64,000 nt of DNA from Sanguinoderma infundibulare (Eukaryota; Basidiomycota; Agaricomycetes; Polyporales; Polyporaceae): assembly GCA_032821775.1 (NCBI GenBank), contig JAVLRN010000011.1:1736001-1800000 (forward strand), read 5' to 3'. The position numbers and the translations under genes are program-made. Within the stretch, counting starts at the first letter, position 1. Each line of letters starts with the position of its first letter. This document shows, one piece after another, positions 11,455-21,916 of the stretch. Below the pieces are notes generated by a model, which was not told where the DNA came from, searched no databases, and saw only the letters and a list, made by a program, of their open reading frames with translations.

Positions 11455-13194
11455 TCATCCTCCTATGCTTTCCAGCCAGTCGCTCCACTCCTTCAGCACG
11501 CCCGCAAGGTCCTCCCCAATCGCCGTACCCTCTCCGTCCACATTCAACCCATACACGCCCTCCACCAGCGCCCTCCGGACGAACGGCACGAAGACCTTCA
11601 CAAACACCAACCCAGCAGCACGAACCGCGTCTTCTTCGCGCTTCCCATCGTCCCCGTTCGAACTTCCATTTGCGCGTTCGTCTGAAACGGAACGTGCGAA
11701 GATGAGAAGCACGATCGCGCCATGGGCCAGCGATCGTTCCAGCGCGACCAGGAGTTCGGAAAGGAGGCTGGCTGGCGCGAGCAACCGGAGGCCGTTCAGT
11801 GCGGTCAGGATGGCGTTCGTGTACAGCGCGAGCGGCGGATATGAGGCGAGGATGGCTGGGGGCGTGTTCGCCGCTGCAGACGCGAACGCAGATAGCTGTG
11901 TGTCCGTAGGGATTGGCGGTGCTGAAGCCGCAGGAGCAAGCAGGACTTGGGAAGGCTTTTTGTGGGCTGACGAGCCGGTTCGGAAGCGCGCTTTTGAGGC
12001 GTCCTCGGAGTCGATAGCTTTGCACCACTCGTCCGTCGCGGTTTCGAACTCGCGCGTTACTCCTTTCCGCACGGCGATCGTGAATAGCGGCCCAAGCGCA
12101 CCACGGAAATCAAGGCCAACGCGCGCGAACGACGTTGCGCAGTACGTCAGCTGGGTAAGGAGGGAGGTGAGAAGAGAGGGGTCCGCGACCAGTGGGAGGG
12201 TGTCGCGCAACATGTCGAGCAGTCGGCGGACGTGAAGCGTGGTGAACGTGGTGAGGAGAACATGGAGTTCTGAGGGTGCGGGCTCCGCTCCTTTCGCGAG
12301 GTCGAGGAAGATGGTGGTGTACTGGGTGACGACGTCGTGCACGCCTTCGCGCCATGCATCCACGTACCTCTTGAGATACCGCGCCTGGCTCTCTCGCTCC
12401 CGCTCAACGCTGCCCTCACCATCCATGCCCTTTTTCTCCACGTCCACCGCGCGCAGGGTTGTATCGAGGTAGGAGCTCCTGGCGGAAAGGAACGCGAGCG
12501 CGAGTTCTTGCTCCGAGAGAACGTCCATCTTGCGTAGGAATCCCACGGCGCGGAAGAGTGCGGGAAGCTTCGCCTGTTCGTGCAGCACTCGGAGGAGCTG
12601 CGCCAGCATAGAATGAACGCGGGCATCACAGTCCGCCTTCACCGACTGGACGAGAGGATTGGACGGAAAACGAGCGGCCAGGGTGGAGGCGTGTTGCGCG
12701 AGTAGGAGTGCATCCGCATAGTTGTGATTGCGGATAGATGTCTCGAGGAGCAAGGGTATCGACAGGACGTCATGGAGCTTGTCGTGGTGCTCGAGGACGA
12801 GGGCTGCTTTCCGGCGCGACGAGAGAAGGCTGCGCGAATCTCCCGCGAACGTGCGTGCGCTTGAATCGAGAGTCGGTAGGGCAGATAGCAGAGACGATAG
12901 CGAGGACGATAGCGAGTCGATTGAGGAGGAAAGCGTCGATGTAGTTGCATGTAGCGAGAGGAATGTCGGGTACGATGTGTAGCATAGCGTCGTGAGCGCA
13001 TTGGTGAGCTGGGCCGATGACGACGCGAGCTCGGTTGGTTCCGCCTCGAGCTCTGGGAGCGAGAGGGAGGTGAGGTGGGCGATGTAGGGGCCGGCCTCTG
13101 GCGATGACAAGGACGGAGCAAGGGTATCTCTCGACGACAAAGCCAGAATATCTGGTAGTGTTTGCAGCTCGACATCTGGAACAGCGTTGGGCAT
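11455..13194 (-). CDS. COG8: Conserved oligomeric Golgi complex subunit 8
   Basis: Subunit of the COG tether for intra-Golgi retrograde vesicle traffic. One frame without introns, 579 residues. I chose the start at M-P-N-A-V-P-D-V-E-L-Q (13194); the frame is open further upstream but that lies in the shared promoter. The N-terminal half has the Dor1/COG8 pattern: Y-I-A-H-L-T-S-L-S-L, a heptad-rich helical region around S-S-L-S-S-L-L-S-A-L-P-T-L, R-R-K-A-A-L-V-L-E-H-H-D-K-L, then L-L-E-T-S-I-R-N-H-N-Y-A-D-A-L-L-L. The family usually has about 550-650 residues, so it is full length. It is divergent from the next gene, with 262 bp between starts. Confidence 0.88.
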   Translation of the reverse strand: MPNAVPDVELQTLPDILALSSRDTLAPSLSSPEAGPYIAHLTSLSLPELEAEPTELASSSAQLTNALTTLCYTSYPTFLSLHATTSTLSSSIDSLSSSLSSLLSALPTLDSSARTFAGDSRSLLSSRRKAALVLEHHDKLHDVLSIPLLLETSIRNHNYADALLLAQHASTLAARFPSNPLVQSVKADCDARVHSMLAQLLRVLHEQAKLPALFRAVGFLRKMDVLSEQELALAFLSARSSYLDTTLRAVDVEKKGMDGEGSVERERESQARYLKRYVDAWREGVHDVVTQYTTIFLDLAKGAEPAPSELHVLLTTFTTLHVRRLLDMLRDTLPLVADPSLLTSLLTQLTYCATSFARVGLDFRGALGPLFTIAVRKGVTREFETATDEWCKAIDSEDASKARFRTGSSAHKKPSQVLLAPAASAPPIPTDTQLSAFASAAANTPPAILASYPPLALYTNAILTALNGLRLLAPASLLSELLVALERSLAHGAIVLLIFARSVSDERANGSSNGDDGKREEDAVRAAGLVFVKVFVPFVRRALVEGVYGLNVDGEGTAIGEDLAGVLKEWSDWLESIGG

Positions 13195-13456
13195 GGTGGT
13201 CTGGAAAAGCCTTGTGAGTGGGTCGTCGTTGCGCCCGATAGCGTGCAGGACGTACAACGAAACGCTCGCAGAGCGCCGCTCGCGGAGGCTCCGCCCTTTG
13301 ACCCTGACCATCACCTTTTGGATACTGCTCTTCCCAAATGCGAATACTGCCAATGTTGGTACATATCGATGCCTGCGGACCTTTCACGTTGTCGCCTTGA
13401 TCGATACCTCCCACCTCCTGGGCATCGGCACGCACACTTGAAGATCTGAAGGCGAG
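13195..13456. promoter_or_regulatory. Short bidirectional promoter
   Basis: 262 bp between the divergent starts of COG8 (minus) and the 13457 gene (plus). No TATA box was noticed. Confidence 0.5.
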
Positions 13457-15077
13457 ATGTTAAACGGCGACGACCCGTTGGATGGGGGAGATTCTATGGA
13501 GGGTGTGGTTGAGAGTACGTTAAGCACGGCCGCGTCGTTGTCGTCGTCGGCCATTCGTACGTTTTCAACTCCAAAAATGTACCACCAAACACTGATTTAA
13601 TGTTTGCAGCACACACTTTCCCTTTCATTGATATGAAGAGAATACGCACAAAGCGCAATCGTGCCACGTTCCACAACAACGATGCTGCAACTCCATGGAC
13701 TGCTCGAGATAAACTTCCCGCAGCAAGGCGTAAACGGATGTGTGTGTCTACGAAAGAGACTTCCATCGGAGATGGAGTTGAGGGCGGTGAGGCTCGCCAC
13801 ACTCCAGCACTCGAAGGTCTCCATTCATTCGCCTCGGTGACTCTGAGTGAGGCGTTAGAGCAGGCAGAGTGTACCCACGCAGTCGATGGTGGTGATCAGC
13901 CCAACCAGGTAACGTTCTGTAGCAGTGTCAATTTTCTATATTGATTGACCGTCGTTACCAGATGTCTACCCCCGGAGTGATGCGACAGATACAATCACTG
14001 CAGAGTCCTCTCGGGAAGGTTTCCAGATTGGATCGTTTGGAAAGAACGATACAGGTGAGTCATCCCATTCTTGTTGCATTCTGTGAATGTATGCTGACAG
14101 TTATCGTTTGTTAGTCAAGCGATACTGACGAAAAACTTGACGACTGGCCAGCTAGCTTCCTAGCAGAGCTCGACGGTATTCCCGAAGATGATACCGCAAA
14201 ACCCCCACAAACAGATGAAGTGCGTCCTCCCTTCATCCGTACGGCTGCATCATCACCCACCGCACAGTCAGAGACTCTGCCATCCACTTTCGAGTCCCGT
14301 GAATCAACGATATTTCCCGCCGACACTACGACGTTCAATCCCCAACATGCTCCGGAACCGGGTGTTTCGCTGCCTTCCGACCTCGCGCCCACCTGGGCTG
14401 TATTGGATGTCCACAACGGTAGCCTGCCGCCCAGCGAAGAAGAGGTAGACGAGCTGATGAGCAACGAAGCTATGTACCAGTCGCTGCTCGCAGCGTACTG
14501 TTCGGACCCAAGGACAGGGGATATCCCAGTGATAGATCCTGTTACTCGTCCAGCTGCCGCAATCCTTCGTGCGCTTGGCCCGCCGAGAGGCAACTATGCA
14601 CTGGAACACCTTTACACTTCGTCCTCTTCCACTTGGGAGATCCCGCATGGATTGCCTCCTCGCGATCAAGAAGCCTATGCTTCAAATACCGTTGACAGAG
14701 TCATGGCTCCTGGTGACGAAGTACGCCACGGGGCTCCCGAAGCGACCCGTAACATGGACAGCGGTCCCCCGGTTCTCCCGCCTCCCCCTTCTCCTTCTCC
14801 TCCTCCGGCTCCAGCTCAGCCGCTGCCTCCGCCTCCGCCTCCGTCTTCAGACCCTGTGGTTGAATTCCTCCAGGAGATTGGGCTTCGGCCGACGTTCGCG
14901 GAAATTCTACATCGTGTCGGAATCAGTGACAACGAGCGTATTCGGGCGATTGGTGCGCTCAAGAGAGCACCGATGGACAGAATTGACAGGGCTTTAGCAG
15001 ATGAAGGATTGGATCTCGTCGCCCGTGTACTTATTCGGGAAGGTTTGAAGAACAGAGCTGCGTTAGGGAGCAAATAA
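13457..15077 (+). CDS. Uncharacterised protein with Pro-rich linker and helical C-terminal domain
   Basis: Four exons (13457-13514, 13610-13908, 13962-14054, 14115-15077) sum to 471 codons. The N-terminus is acidic (M-L-N-G-D-D-P-L-D-G-G-D), followed by a basic region (KRIRTKRNR), a segment S-T-P-G-V-M-R-Q-I-Q-S-L-Q-S-P-L-G-K, and an acidic middle. Around residues 375-400 is a polyproline run (PPPPSPSPPP and PPPPPP), a possible SH3 or profilin-binding tract. The last about 70 residues (V-V-E-F-L-Q-E-I-G-L, then a series of short helices, ending in L-I-R-E-G-L-K-N-R-A-A-L) look like a compact SAM-like helical domain. I do not recognise the family; the SAM-like call rests on the helix pattern only. 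Confidence 0.75.
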
Positions 15078-15534
15078 CGAAAAGGGATGGATGTGTTCTG
15101 CTTTGCTGCAGTGAGTGTTTGGAGTTTTGCGTTTGTAATATCAAACGTTCGAAGGGATTCTATAGCATAGGCACGCCTCCAATGTAATTGGGACGTTGTC
15201 GGACGGAGCAGTCTGTATCCACACAGCCACTTCCTCTATCTGATGCCTTGATAGCCCAACGCCATTGTAGACTGTGCACCTCTTCCTTGGACTCAAACCG
15301 CGACTTGCATGAATCAACGACACTGGGAACTTGACGTACCGGTGAGTGTGAACACACTGATTAGCGTCCACTTGAAGTCTCAATGCGCCCATCATTGATC
15401 CTCCAATGTAATTGTTGCAGAGACGGGTCACCCGTCGTGGGACCCCTGGCAGAGACCTCCTTACTCATCATCATGGCGATAATTCTGCCTCGCCAACCAT
15501 TAACACCGAGAGGTGTCCTTCCGAGTCGGGATCA
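15078..15534. other. Intergenic with a 15-bp direct repeat
   Basis: No gene seen. The 15-mer CCTCCAATGTAATTG occurs at 15176-15190 and again at 15400-15414, bracketing about 210 bp. Confidence 0.4.
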
Positions 15535-16349
15535 ATGTACATGTCACGACGGCCTCGGTATGCCCGCCTGCGTGGCATCCCAGCTCCTTGTAAGTCATTC
15601 ACTCTGATGAAGACTTCCTGGGCACGCACACAATAAAGCTGCAGATGTCCGAACATCCCTATCTCCAGACCACATCCTTCGGAGTCGAGGCGCGAGACGT
15701 CAGGCCGTCATTCATATATCTTCCGACTCCGAGTCTGAGGCGGAGGTGCCACTGCATCAAATGACCCATCACGCTCGTTCTTCTACTGCGCGTTGCGCAC
15801 ACATCGCAAGCCGTCCTTCACCCACATCGCGCATTCCAGAGGTCATTGATCTCACTCTTCTTCCTTCTACGTCACCACCCGAGCCGCGACATGGATCTAC
15901 AAACGCTAGTTCCATCCCCGAGCTGAATCAACAATCGACGGCTCCAACGCCTCTTTTCCCGGCACCGTCTGGAATGGTGAAGATCGAATTATCCATCTCA
16001 CAACGAACCCTCTCTAATTTGTGATCTTCTAGCGACCGACTTGGCTTCGAGCAGCGATTGGACGGTTATACTCTGAATTTCCTGAAGTGCGATTGCAGTG
16101 CTTGTCATGTATCGCATTCGAGGACGCGGATCCACGACTTGAGCTGCCGACGTGCTGGTTTATCAAGTGCGAGGAGTGTGATGAAGACAAGGTTCGCCTT
16201 TTCTAACCATGATCTGTGGCCGTCGCTTGTGAGTTCTGAGCCATATTGCTTTGACGCAGACGACTATCATTCCCGTCGGGCCCGGCCGTACTCTTCTGGA
16301 TTTCGTGGAGCATGTGAAGACGGTGCATCCAGCCCTTGGTTCAGAGTGA
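15535..16349 (+). CDS. Small protein with two SUMO-interaction-like motifs and a Cys/His cluster
   Basis: Gene model built from short open pieces: exons 15535-15589, 15645-15976, 16033-16191 and 16260-16349 sum to 212 codons with GT..AG introns of 55-68 nt. Near residue 35 is V-I-H-I-S-S-D-S-E-S-E (hydrophobic core plus acidic tail, a classic SUMO-interaction motif). Near residue 85 is a second, E-V-I-D-L-T-L. The C-terminal third has C-L-S-C, then C-W-F-I-K-C-E-E-C, then H-V-K-T-V-H, a spacing that could bind one or two zinc ions (the last part resembles the helix of a C2H2 finger). No named family recognised. Two SIMs with a metal-binding tail recall SUMO-targeted ligases, but no RING is visible. 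Start: M-Y-M-S-R-R-P-R. Confidence 0.6.
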
Positions 16350-17445
16350 AGCGGTGGGTATGCAAAGCAAAGCGGTACGCTGGGTGGCGCGGTTGTATGG
16401 TCCCAAGTGAGCTACGCTTTACGATGACGGAAAGGTTTTATTCCGATGATGCTTTGTGCAGGGCTAGATCGTGTTTGTTCACAAGAGAGCAATGTGAAGT
16501 CGTGCTTCCCACCATGTCCTTGCGCGTCCGAGTTCTTGTCCTTCTCGTACGTCAATGCTTCCTCAGAGTCACTGCGGTGAGTAACGACTTATGCGTGTTT
16601 CGGAGGATGCCCGAACTTCTGTTCCTGGACAAGTTTGGACGTACATACAACGTTTCACCGGCGCCGGGCCTCGATGGTACCTGCCAAATTGGAGGGACGC
16701 ATGACCAGTCGGACGGTGGGTCGGACGCACATGATGATCGAACTAGACGCGTCGGGACCGTGCTACATACATATCAAGGTGTAAGCGCTCATCATCGCGA
16801 TGTTCGTGCCCAACTAACATCGGGATCTTCGCGATCGTCAAAGAGCCCACAAAGTAAAGTGCCTCTGCAAGATACACATGCCCATGTGTCCGTGTATGCA
16901 CATTCGAAAGCCTTGTCCCTACATACAATATCCACAGCACTGAAGCAACGAAGCTGGCTTTGGTGAGCTCGCTCGCACGGTCTTGCGTTCATGTTCCTGA
17001 CGATCTATTCTGAACTCGTGACGACAAAAGGCCATGATTCAGAGAAGACCCCGTTTCTGATGCCTGACGACCCGACTGTACATAGGATAGATGTGGGAAG
17101 CTCGCCTCCAAAACATGTGACGTCGGTGGAGTACGTTGGCCCATCAAATGCGGGGAAATCTTTGAGCACTAGTGCCGCGACTAACAATCGTGAGCACGAG
17201 ACCTCCAACCGCCGAAGACTTACGACATAAATTGGTGCGGACCGCTGTGATCCACCACACGGACCGCTATACGCCTTCTCGCTGCGCGACGATACCCAGG
17301 GCTCCGTGGAAACGGAATACAGAATAAGCGAACGTCCCGTGGTACTTAAGATGGGTGCTTCGCGATGTTGGACCCCGTGAGCTCCTCCGCTTTCCCCGCC
17401 GTTGAAGCTTCACAGGACCTCGTCTGAGTGCTGAGTGCAGTGACG
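16350..17445. other. Intergenic, about 1.1 kb
   Basis: No supported gene. A 302-codon open frame (16058-16966) overlaps the last two exons of the preceding gene in another frame, and its translation is unstructured and Arg/Ser/His-rich; I regard it as chance. The end of this stretch is the promoter of the transporter. Confidence 0.4.
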
Positions 17446-19660
17446 ATGGGCATCCCAACGAACCGCAAGGCCGTCCTGCTCGCCACTTTCATCGCGTTCG
17501 GTACGCCCTGTACTTTCCACTCAATATAGGATGCGAACTAATGACGACGTGGTTGTAGGAGGTGAGCTGAACCGGAAGCCCCGCGAATAATTGCCCGGAA
17601 TTGTGAGTACTCTGGTTCTATTCATTCTTAGCATAATTCTCACTGACGTCCCGTGGCCCAGAACAATGTAATTTACAGGCTTCCTATTCGGATATGATAT
17701 CGGAGTCATTTCAGTGAGCTTTTCCGGAGATAGTTATGCAATGATGATATTCAAGGGCCACGGTAGGGATGCCTAATCATGGACGACTTCGTGCAACGGT
17801 TTGGTCAGCAGCAGGCCGATGGGACTTGGGTTCTTTCTAGCTCACGGCAATCCATTATCACGTCGTTGCTCTCCGCTGGGTATGTTTCCGCGTCGCTTCG
17901 ACCGTCATCGACCTATCCATGTCGTACATCTACTGATGTTGTCTCACGTCCAGCACATTCGTAGGCGCACTCGCGCAGGCTTTTACATCTGACCGGTTTG
18001 GTCGTCGGGGCTCTATCCTCATCTGGTCCGGTATCTTTACCATTGGAACTGTCATTCAAACAGCAACGGTGCATTCCATCGTTCAAATCACAATTGGCCG
18101 GTTCGTTGCGGGTCTTGGAGTTGGTGCTCTGTCTGGTACGTATGTTGATGTCGACGGATGTTATCAAACCACTCACAGTTTGGCAGCGATCGTTCCGCTA
18201 TACAATGGTGAGACTGCACCAAAGGCTATGCGTGGCATGTTGCTCGTGCTCTATCAGCTGCAAATCATCATTGGGTAAGTGGCATACCTATACCCATGGC
18301 AGCCATGCGATCATTGCCACTGAACTTACGTCTGTGCAGTATCTTCTTAAGTTACATCATCGACCTCGGAACGCACTTTATTGATGGACCCGCCTCTTGG
18401 CGTATACCCGTCGGCCTTCAAATGGCCTGGGGTGCAATTCTCCTGTCTGGTATCTTCTTCCTCCCGGAGTCTCCGTACGTCCCCCTTGCGCCATTGCTTC
18501 GTTCTGAGCACTTACTTCAGCGCAATATTAGTCGTCACCTGCTCGGTACCGGGAAAGAAGCTGAGGCACGCCGGGTCGTTGCAGAGCTCAACAGTCTGCC
18601 GGAAGATGACCCGGTTGTCGTCGATATCATCGACGAACTCGAGTTCGGTATCCGTGCAGAGAACGAGGGCGGCAAAGCGACTTGGGCCGAGTGCTTCTCG
18701 CAGCGCAACCTCCTCTGGAAGCGCACGATCAACGGCATGATGCTCCAGTTTATCCAACAGCTCAATGGCCAGAACTTCTACTGTGAGTCGAGAGCACATC
18801 TGTTGTATCACGAACCGACTTTGACATGAAATGAACAGACTACTACGGCGACACGTTCTTCAAGAGCGCCGGGACCAAGTGCGTCCTCTCTCTCGGGTGC
18901 GCAGAGATCATGATACTGACAATTTGGCAGCTTGGACCCGTATTCAATCCAGTCGATTCTGGGGGGTGTCTCTGTGGTTGGGACCATCCCCGCGCTGTAT
19001 CTCATCGAGACGTGGGGCCGTCGCAACTCTCTCCTCACGGGTTCAATCATGGAAGCGACGTGCTCCATCATCGCTGGCCTCGTAGGGCACTTCATGCTCG
19101 CGCCATCGGGTACACCGGCCGACCAGCTCACGGCACGCAACCGTCGCGGCGGAGACACGCTCATCGCGTTCGCCGTTCTACACGTGTTCTCGTTCTCGAT
19201 CTTCTGGGGACCGACACCATGGGTGTACCTCGGCGAGAGTTTCCCTCTCCGTGTTCGTCCGAAAGCCATCGCGCTGGGCAGTGCGTCGAGTAAGTACTTT
19301 TCATGATGCATCCACCCATGCGGACAGCGACCTAACGCGGCGGGGCGCTTTTGTACGTGTATAGACTGGATCTGGAACTTCCTACTCAGCTTCTTCGCTC
19401 CGCGCATCGCTGAGAGGATCGGGCCGCTCATCCTGCTCATCTTCTTCGGCATGCTCGTCTTCGGCTTCGTCTATGTCTACCTCTTCATTCCTGAGACCAA
19501 GGGTCTGAGTCTGGAGGAGGTCGACGAGATGTATCGGTCTGGAGTGAAGCCGTGGAACTCTGCAGGTTGGCGTCCGAGCGAGAAGCACATCCACGACAAG
19601 GACAACGCGATGACGGAGGTTCGGGAGGTAAAAGAAAAGGGCTTCGAGGAGAGTGGGTGA
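17446..19660 (+). CDS. MFS hexose transporter
   Basis: Plasma-membrane sugar/H+ symporter of the fungal hexose transporter type, 12 membrane segments expected. Eleven exons (17446-17500, 17559-17561, 17679-17713, 17767-17879, 17954-18135, 18187-18274, 18340-18474, 18532-18782, 18839-18878, 18931-19289, 19365-19660) sum to 519 codons. Family motifs: G-G-F-L-F-G-Y-D-I-G-V-I-S-G in helix 1, D-R-F-G-R-R after helix 2, R-F-V-A-G-L-G-V-G in helix 4, P-E-S-P-R before the central loop, Q-Q-L-N-G-Q-N-F-Y-Y-Y in helix 7, W-G-P-T-P-W-V in helix 10, and P-E-T-K-G after helix 12. Exon 2 is inferred to be only three bases (GAG); it restores the second Gly of helix 1. Substrate is likely glucose or a related hexose. 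Confidence 0.93.
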
Positions 19661-20043
19661 AATTTCTGATTTACTGACGTATGGCGTTGATCTGGGGGAG
19701 GGGGTCTCAAGTTATTCACGATTCGAATTCTGATCATGGATAGGGTTTTGTCAGACTGCTCATATTCTGATCCCCATGTTGTATTAACGTAAACGCATGC
19801 TCTTGCTGAAAATGTGTGTTTTTCCCTGGCCAAAGCAAAACGCCAAAGGTGCGGCAGTTTGGATGCTCCCTGTGACATGTTACGTCACGAAGCAGTAACA
19901 CTGGAGTGACTCGATATCCCGCACTTGGGGAGCTTGACCAGCTCCTCCCCTCGTCCCTCTCCTCCTCTTTCCCTGCAGTCCGCATCGTTCCTGTTAACTA
20001 GGAGCAGGATTTAGAAGCGCCAGGTGTTATATTGGAGCAACGT
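19661..20043. other. Intergenic between transporter and DUS2
   Basis: 383 bp; 3' region of the transporter and promoter of the dihydrouridine synthase. Nothing else seen. Confidence 0.4.
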
Positions 20044-21612
20044 ATGATTGTACTTCGTCTACATCTCCGACGAACGCTCGGCTCAAGAGGCTTTACCAGT
20101 ATGTCTCGTCGCTCGCACCCATCTTCTCCTGACTCGTCTCCTCGGACCGCTAAAAGGCAAAAACTCGAGTATGCACCATTGACCCCGGATGACTACAAGA
20201 ATGGGTTGATGCTCGCGCCCATGGTTAGATCTGGTGCACGTAAGTACTATACACTTCTCGATACACTTGCACTCTTGCTCAACCCTTCGTCTTCAGTACC
20301 AACACGTCTTTATGCCCTTAAACATGGTGCAAAGCTCGTGTGGGGACCAGAGACAGTGGACAAAGCTATCCTCCACACGATCCGGGTCGTAGATCGTGAG
20401 TCGTTTGCATCAGTCGCGCGCTGTACTCCCGCTCATGTCAACGGCCGCAGCCGTGACTGGCGTGATCGCCTACCACGGCAAGTCAAAGCCAATATTCACC
20501 TGTCATCCTGTCGAGAAGCCTTTCCTCATCTACCAGATCGGTTCTGCGGATCCCGAGCTCGCCGTCCAAGCAGCCAAGATGGTACAGCAAGATGTCTCCG
20601 GCTTCGACCTGAACTGCGGCTGTCCCAAACCATTTTCCACGCACGGGGGCATGGGTGCCGCTCTGCTCACGAACCCTGACCTGCTTTGCTCCATCCTCAC
20701 CGCTCTCCGGGAAGCTATGCCACCCGAAACCACAGTCTCCGCCAAAATCCGCCTGCTTCCCTCTCAAGAGGACACGCTAAAACTGGTTGAGCGCATCGTC
20801 AATACCGGTATCTCTTGCCTGACGGTGCACTGCCGGACGCGGAACATGCGGATGAGCGAGAAGGCAACTATCGGGCGGCTGCGGGAGATTGTGGATTTCG
20901 TGGAGAATATGGGGAAGGGAATCGCAGTTATAGAGAACGGTGACTGTTTGGGGTATGAGGACTCGAAGCGTTTGCGTCAGATCACAGGTACGTTCGCCCT
21001 CTCCTGCTGTTTGGTTACTTCTTCATGTCTTCGGTGCGTCTTAGGTGCACACTCGGTCATGATTGCGACCGCAGCAGAGGCAAACCCGACGTGCTTCTCG
21101 CCTACGCCGCTGAAGGATCTTGAACTGACGTTCGTGCCAGCTTATATCCGCCTCGTGAGTATTCCTCCTTTCGCCTCTTAATCAATTATAACGCGTATCG
21201 TTAGTGTAAATACCTCAACAACCACTGGTCCTCTACCAAGTTCTGTGCGACGCAATTCCAGGGTGCGCACGACAAGGCCAGCCGCTTGGACCTGAAGGCG
21301 CTACGCGAGGCTATCGTCCGCTCGAAGAGTTACGAGGATATGGAGGAGCACGTCGCGCCATGGACAGGCGAGAAGGAGTTCGCAGAGATCGTCGAGACAA
21401 TCGAGAAGCGTGACGGGCAACGCACCCCGCCTATACCGTTGGAGGACGTGGTTGTTGCCCCGCTCACAGCGATCGAGAAGAATGCAGGCCTCGAGGGCGT
21501 GAGGACTGCAGAAGCGGAACCTGCTCACAACGCGTCGGCATTCATGCAATCCGTTCTTGCTGGGGATGTTCCTTCGGTTGGAGGCTGTGGCGAGGCGATC
21601 GCTGTTCAGTGA
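20044..21612 (+). CDS. DUS2: tRNA-dihydrouridine synthase, Dus2 type
   Basis: FMN-dependent enzyme reducing uridine (position 20 in yeast) of tRNA. Exons 20044-20239, 20297-20395, 20451-20987, 21045-21154 and 21205-21612 sum to 450 codons. Key segments: L-M-L-A-P-M-V-R (FMN site), L-V-W-G-P-E-T-V-D-K-A-I (Dus2 signature), F-D-L-N-C-G-C-P-K (contains the catalytic Cys), L-T-V-H-C-R-T-R-N-M-R (phosphate site) and V-I-E-N-G-D-C. The C-terminal extension beyond the helical domain lacks an obvious double-stranded RNA-binding domain. The first ATG (20044) adds a basic N-terminus that could be a targeting peptide; a second ATG at 20101 (M-S-R-R-S-H-P) is the alternative start. Confidence 0.92.
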
Positions 21613-21916
21613 AAATACCCTACAGGCCGCGATCGGTTCGTGGTCGATATCCTATGGTACTCATGTAGCGTAATGAATTATTCTTCACTGTATCAAATAG
21701 CACTACCCGCCCTTTCTCTTCATCTCGCTGGACTATGCAGCTGCTGGAATAGTGGGCGCGAAGATGGGATGACGATAGGATGCGCTCGCCGCGGTGCCGC
21801 GCTCATCGATTGGGGTGCCAACTTGCGCGCCCTCAACCTATCAGCGTCCTGCTACCATCTTCGTCGCGCTGCCTCCGCGACCTCGCAAGCTCGTCTTTAC
21901 TTGCAACGTACCCATC
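21613..21916. other. Intergenic, 304 bp
   Basis: 3' region of DUS2 and promoter of the phosphatase gene; nothing else recognised. Confidence 0.4.

Noticed and set aside
11465..12235. 256-codon plus frame
   Set aside because: Antisense shadow of COG8.
16058..16966. 302-codon open frame on plus
   Set aside because: It overlaps two exons of the SIM gene in another frame, its composition is Arg/Ser/His-rich without structure, and no family motif is visible.
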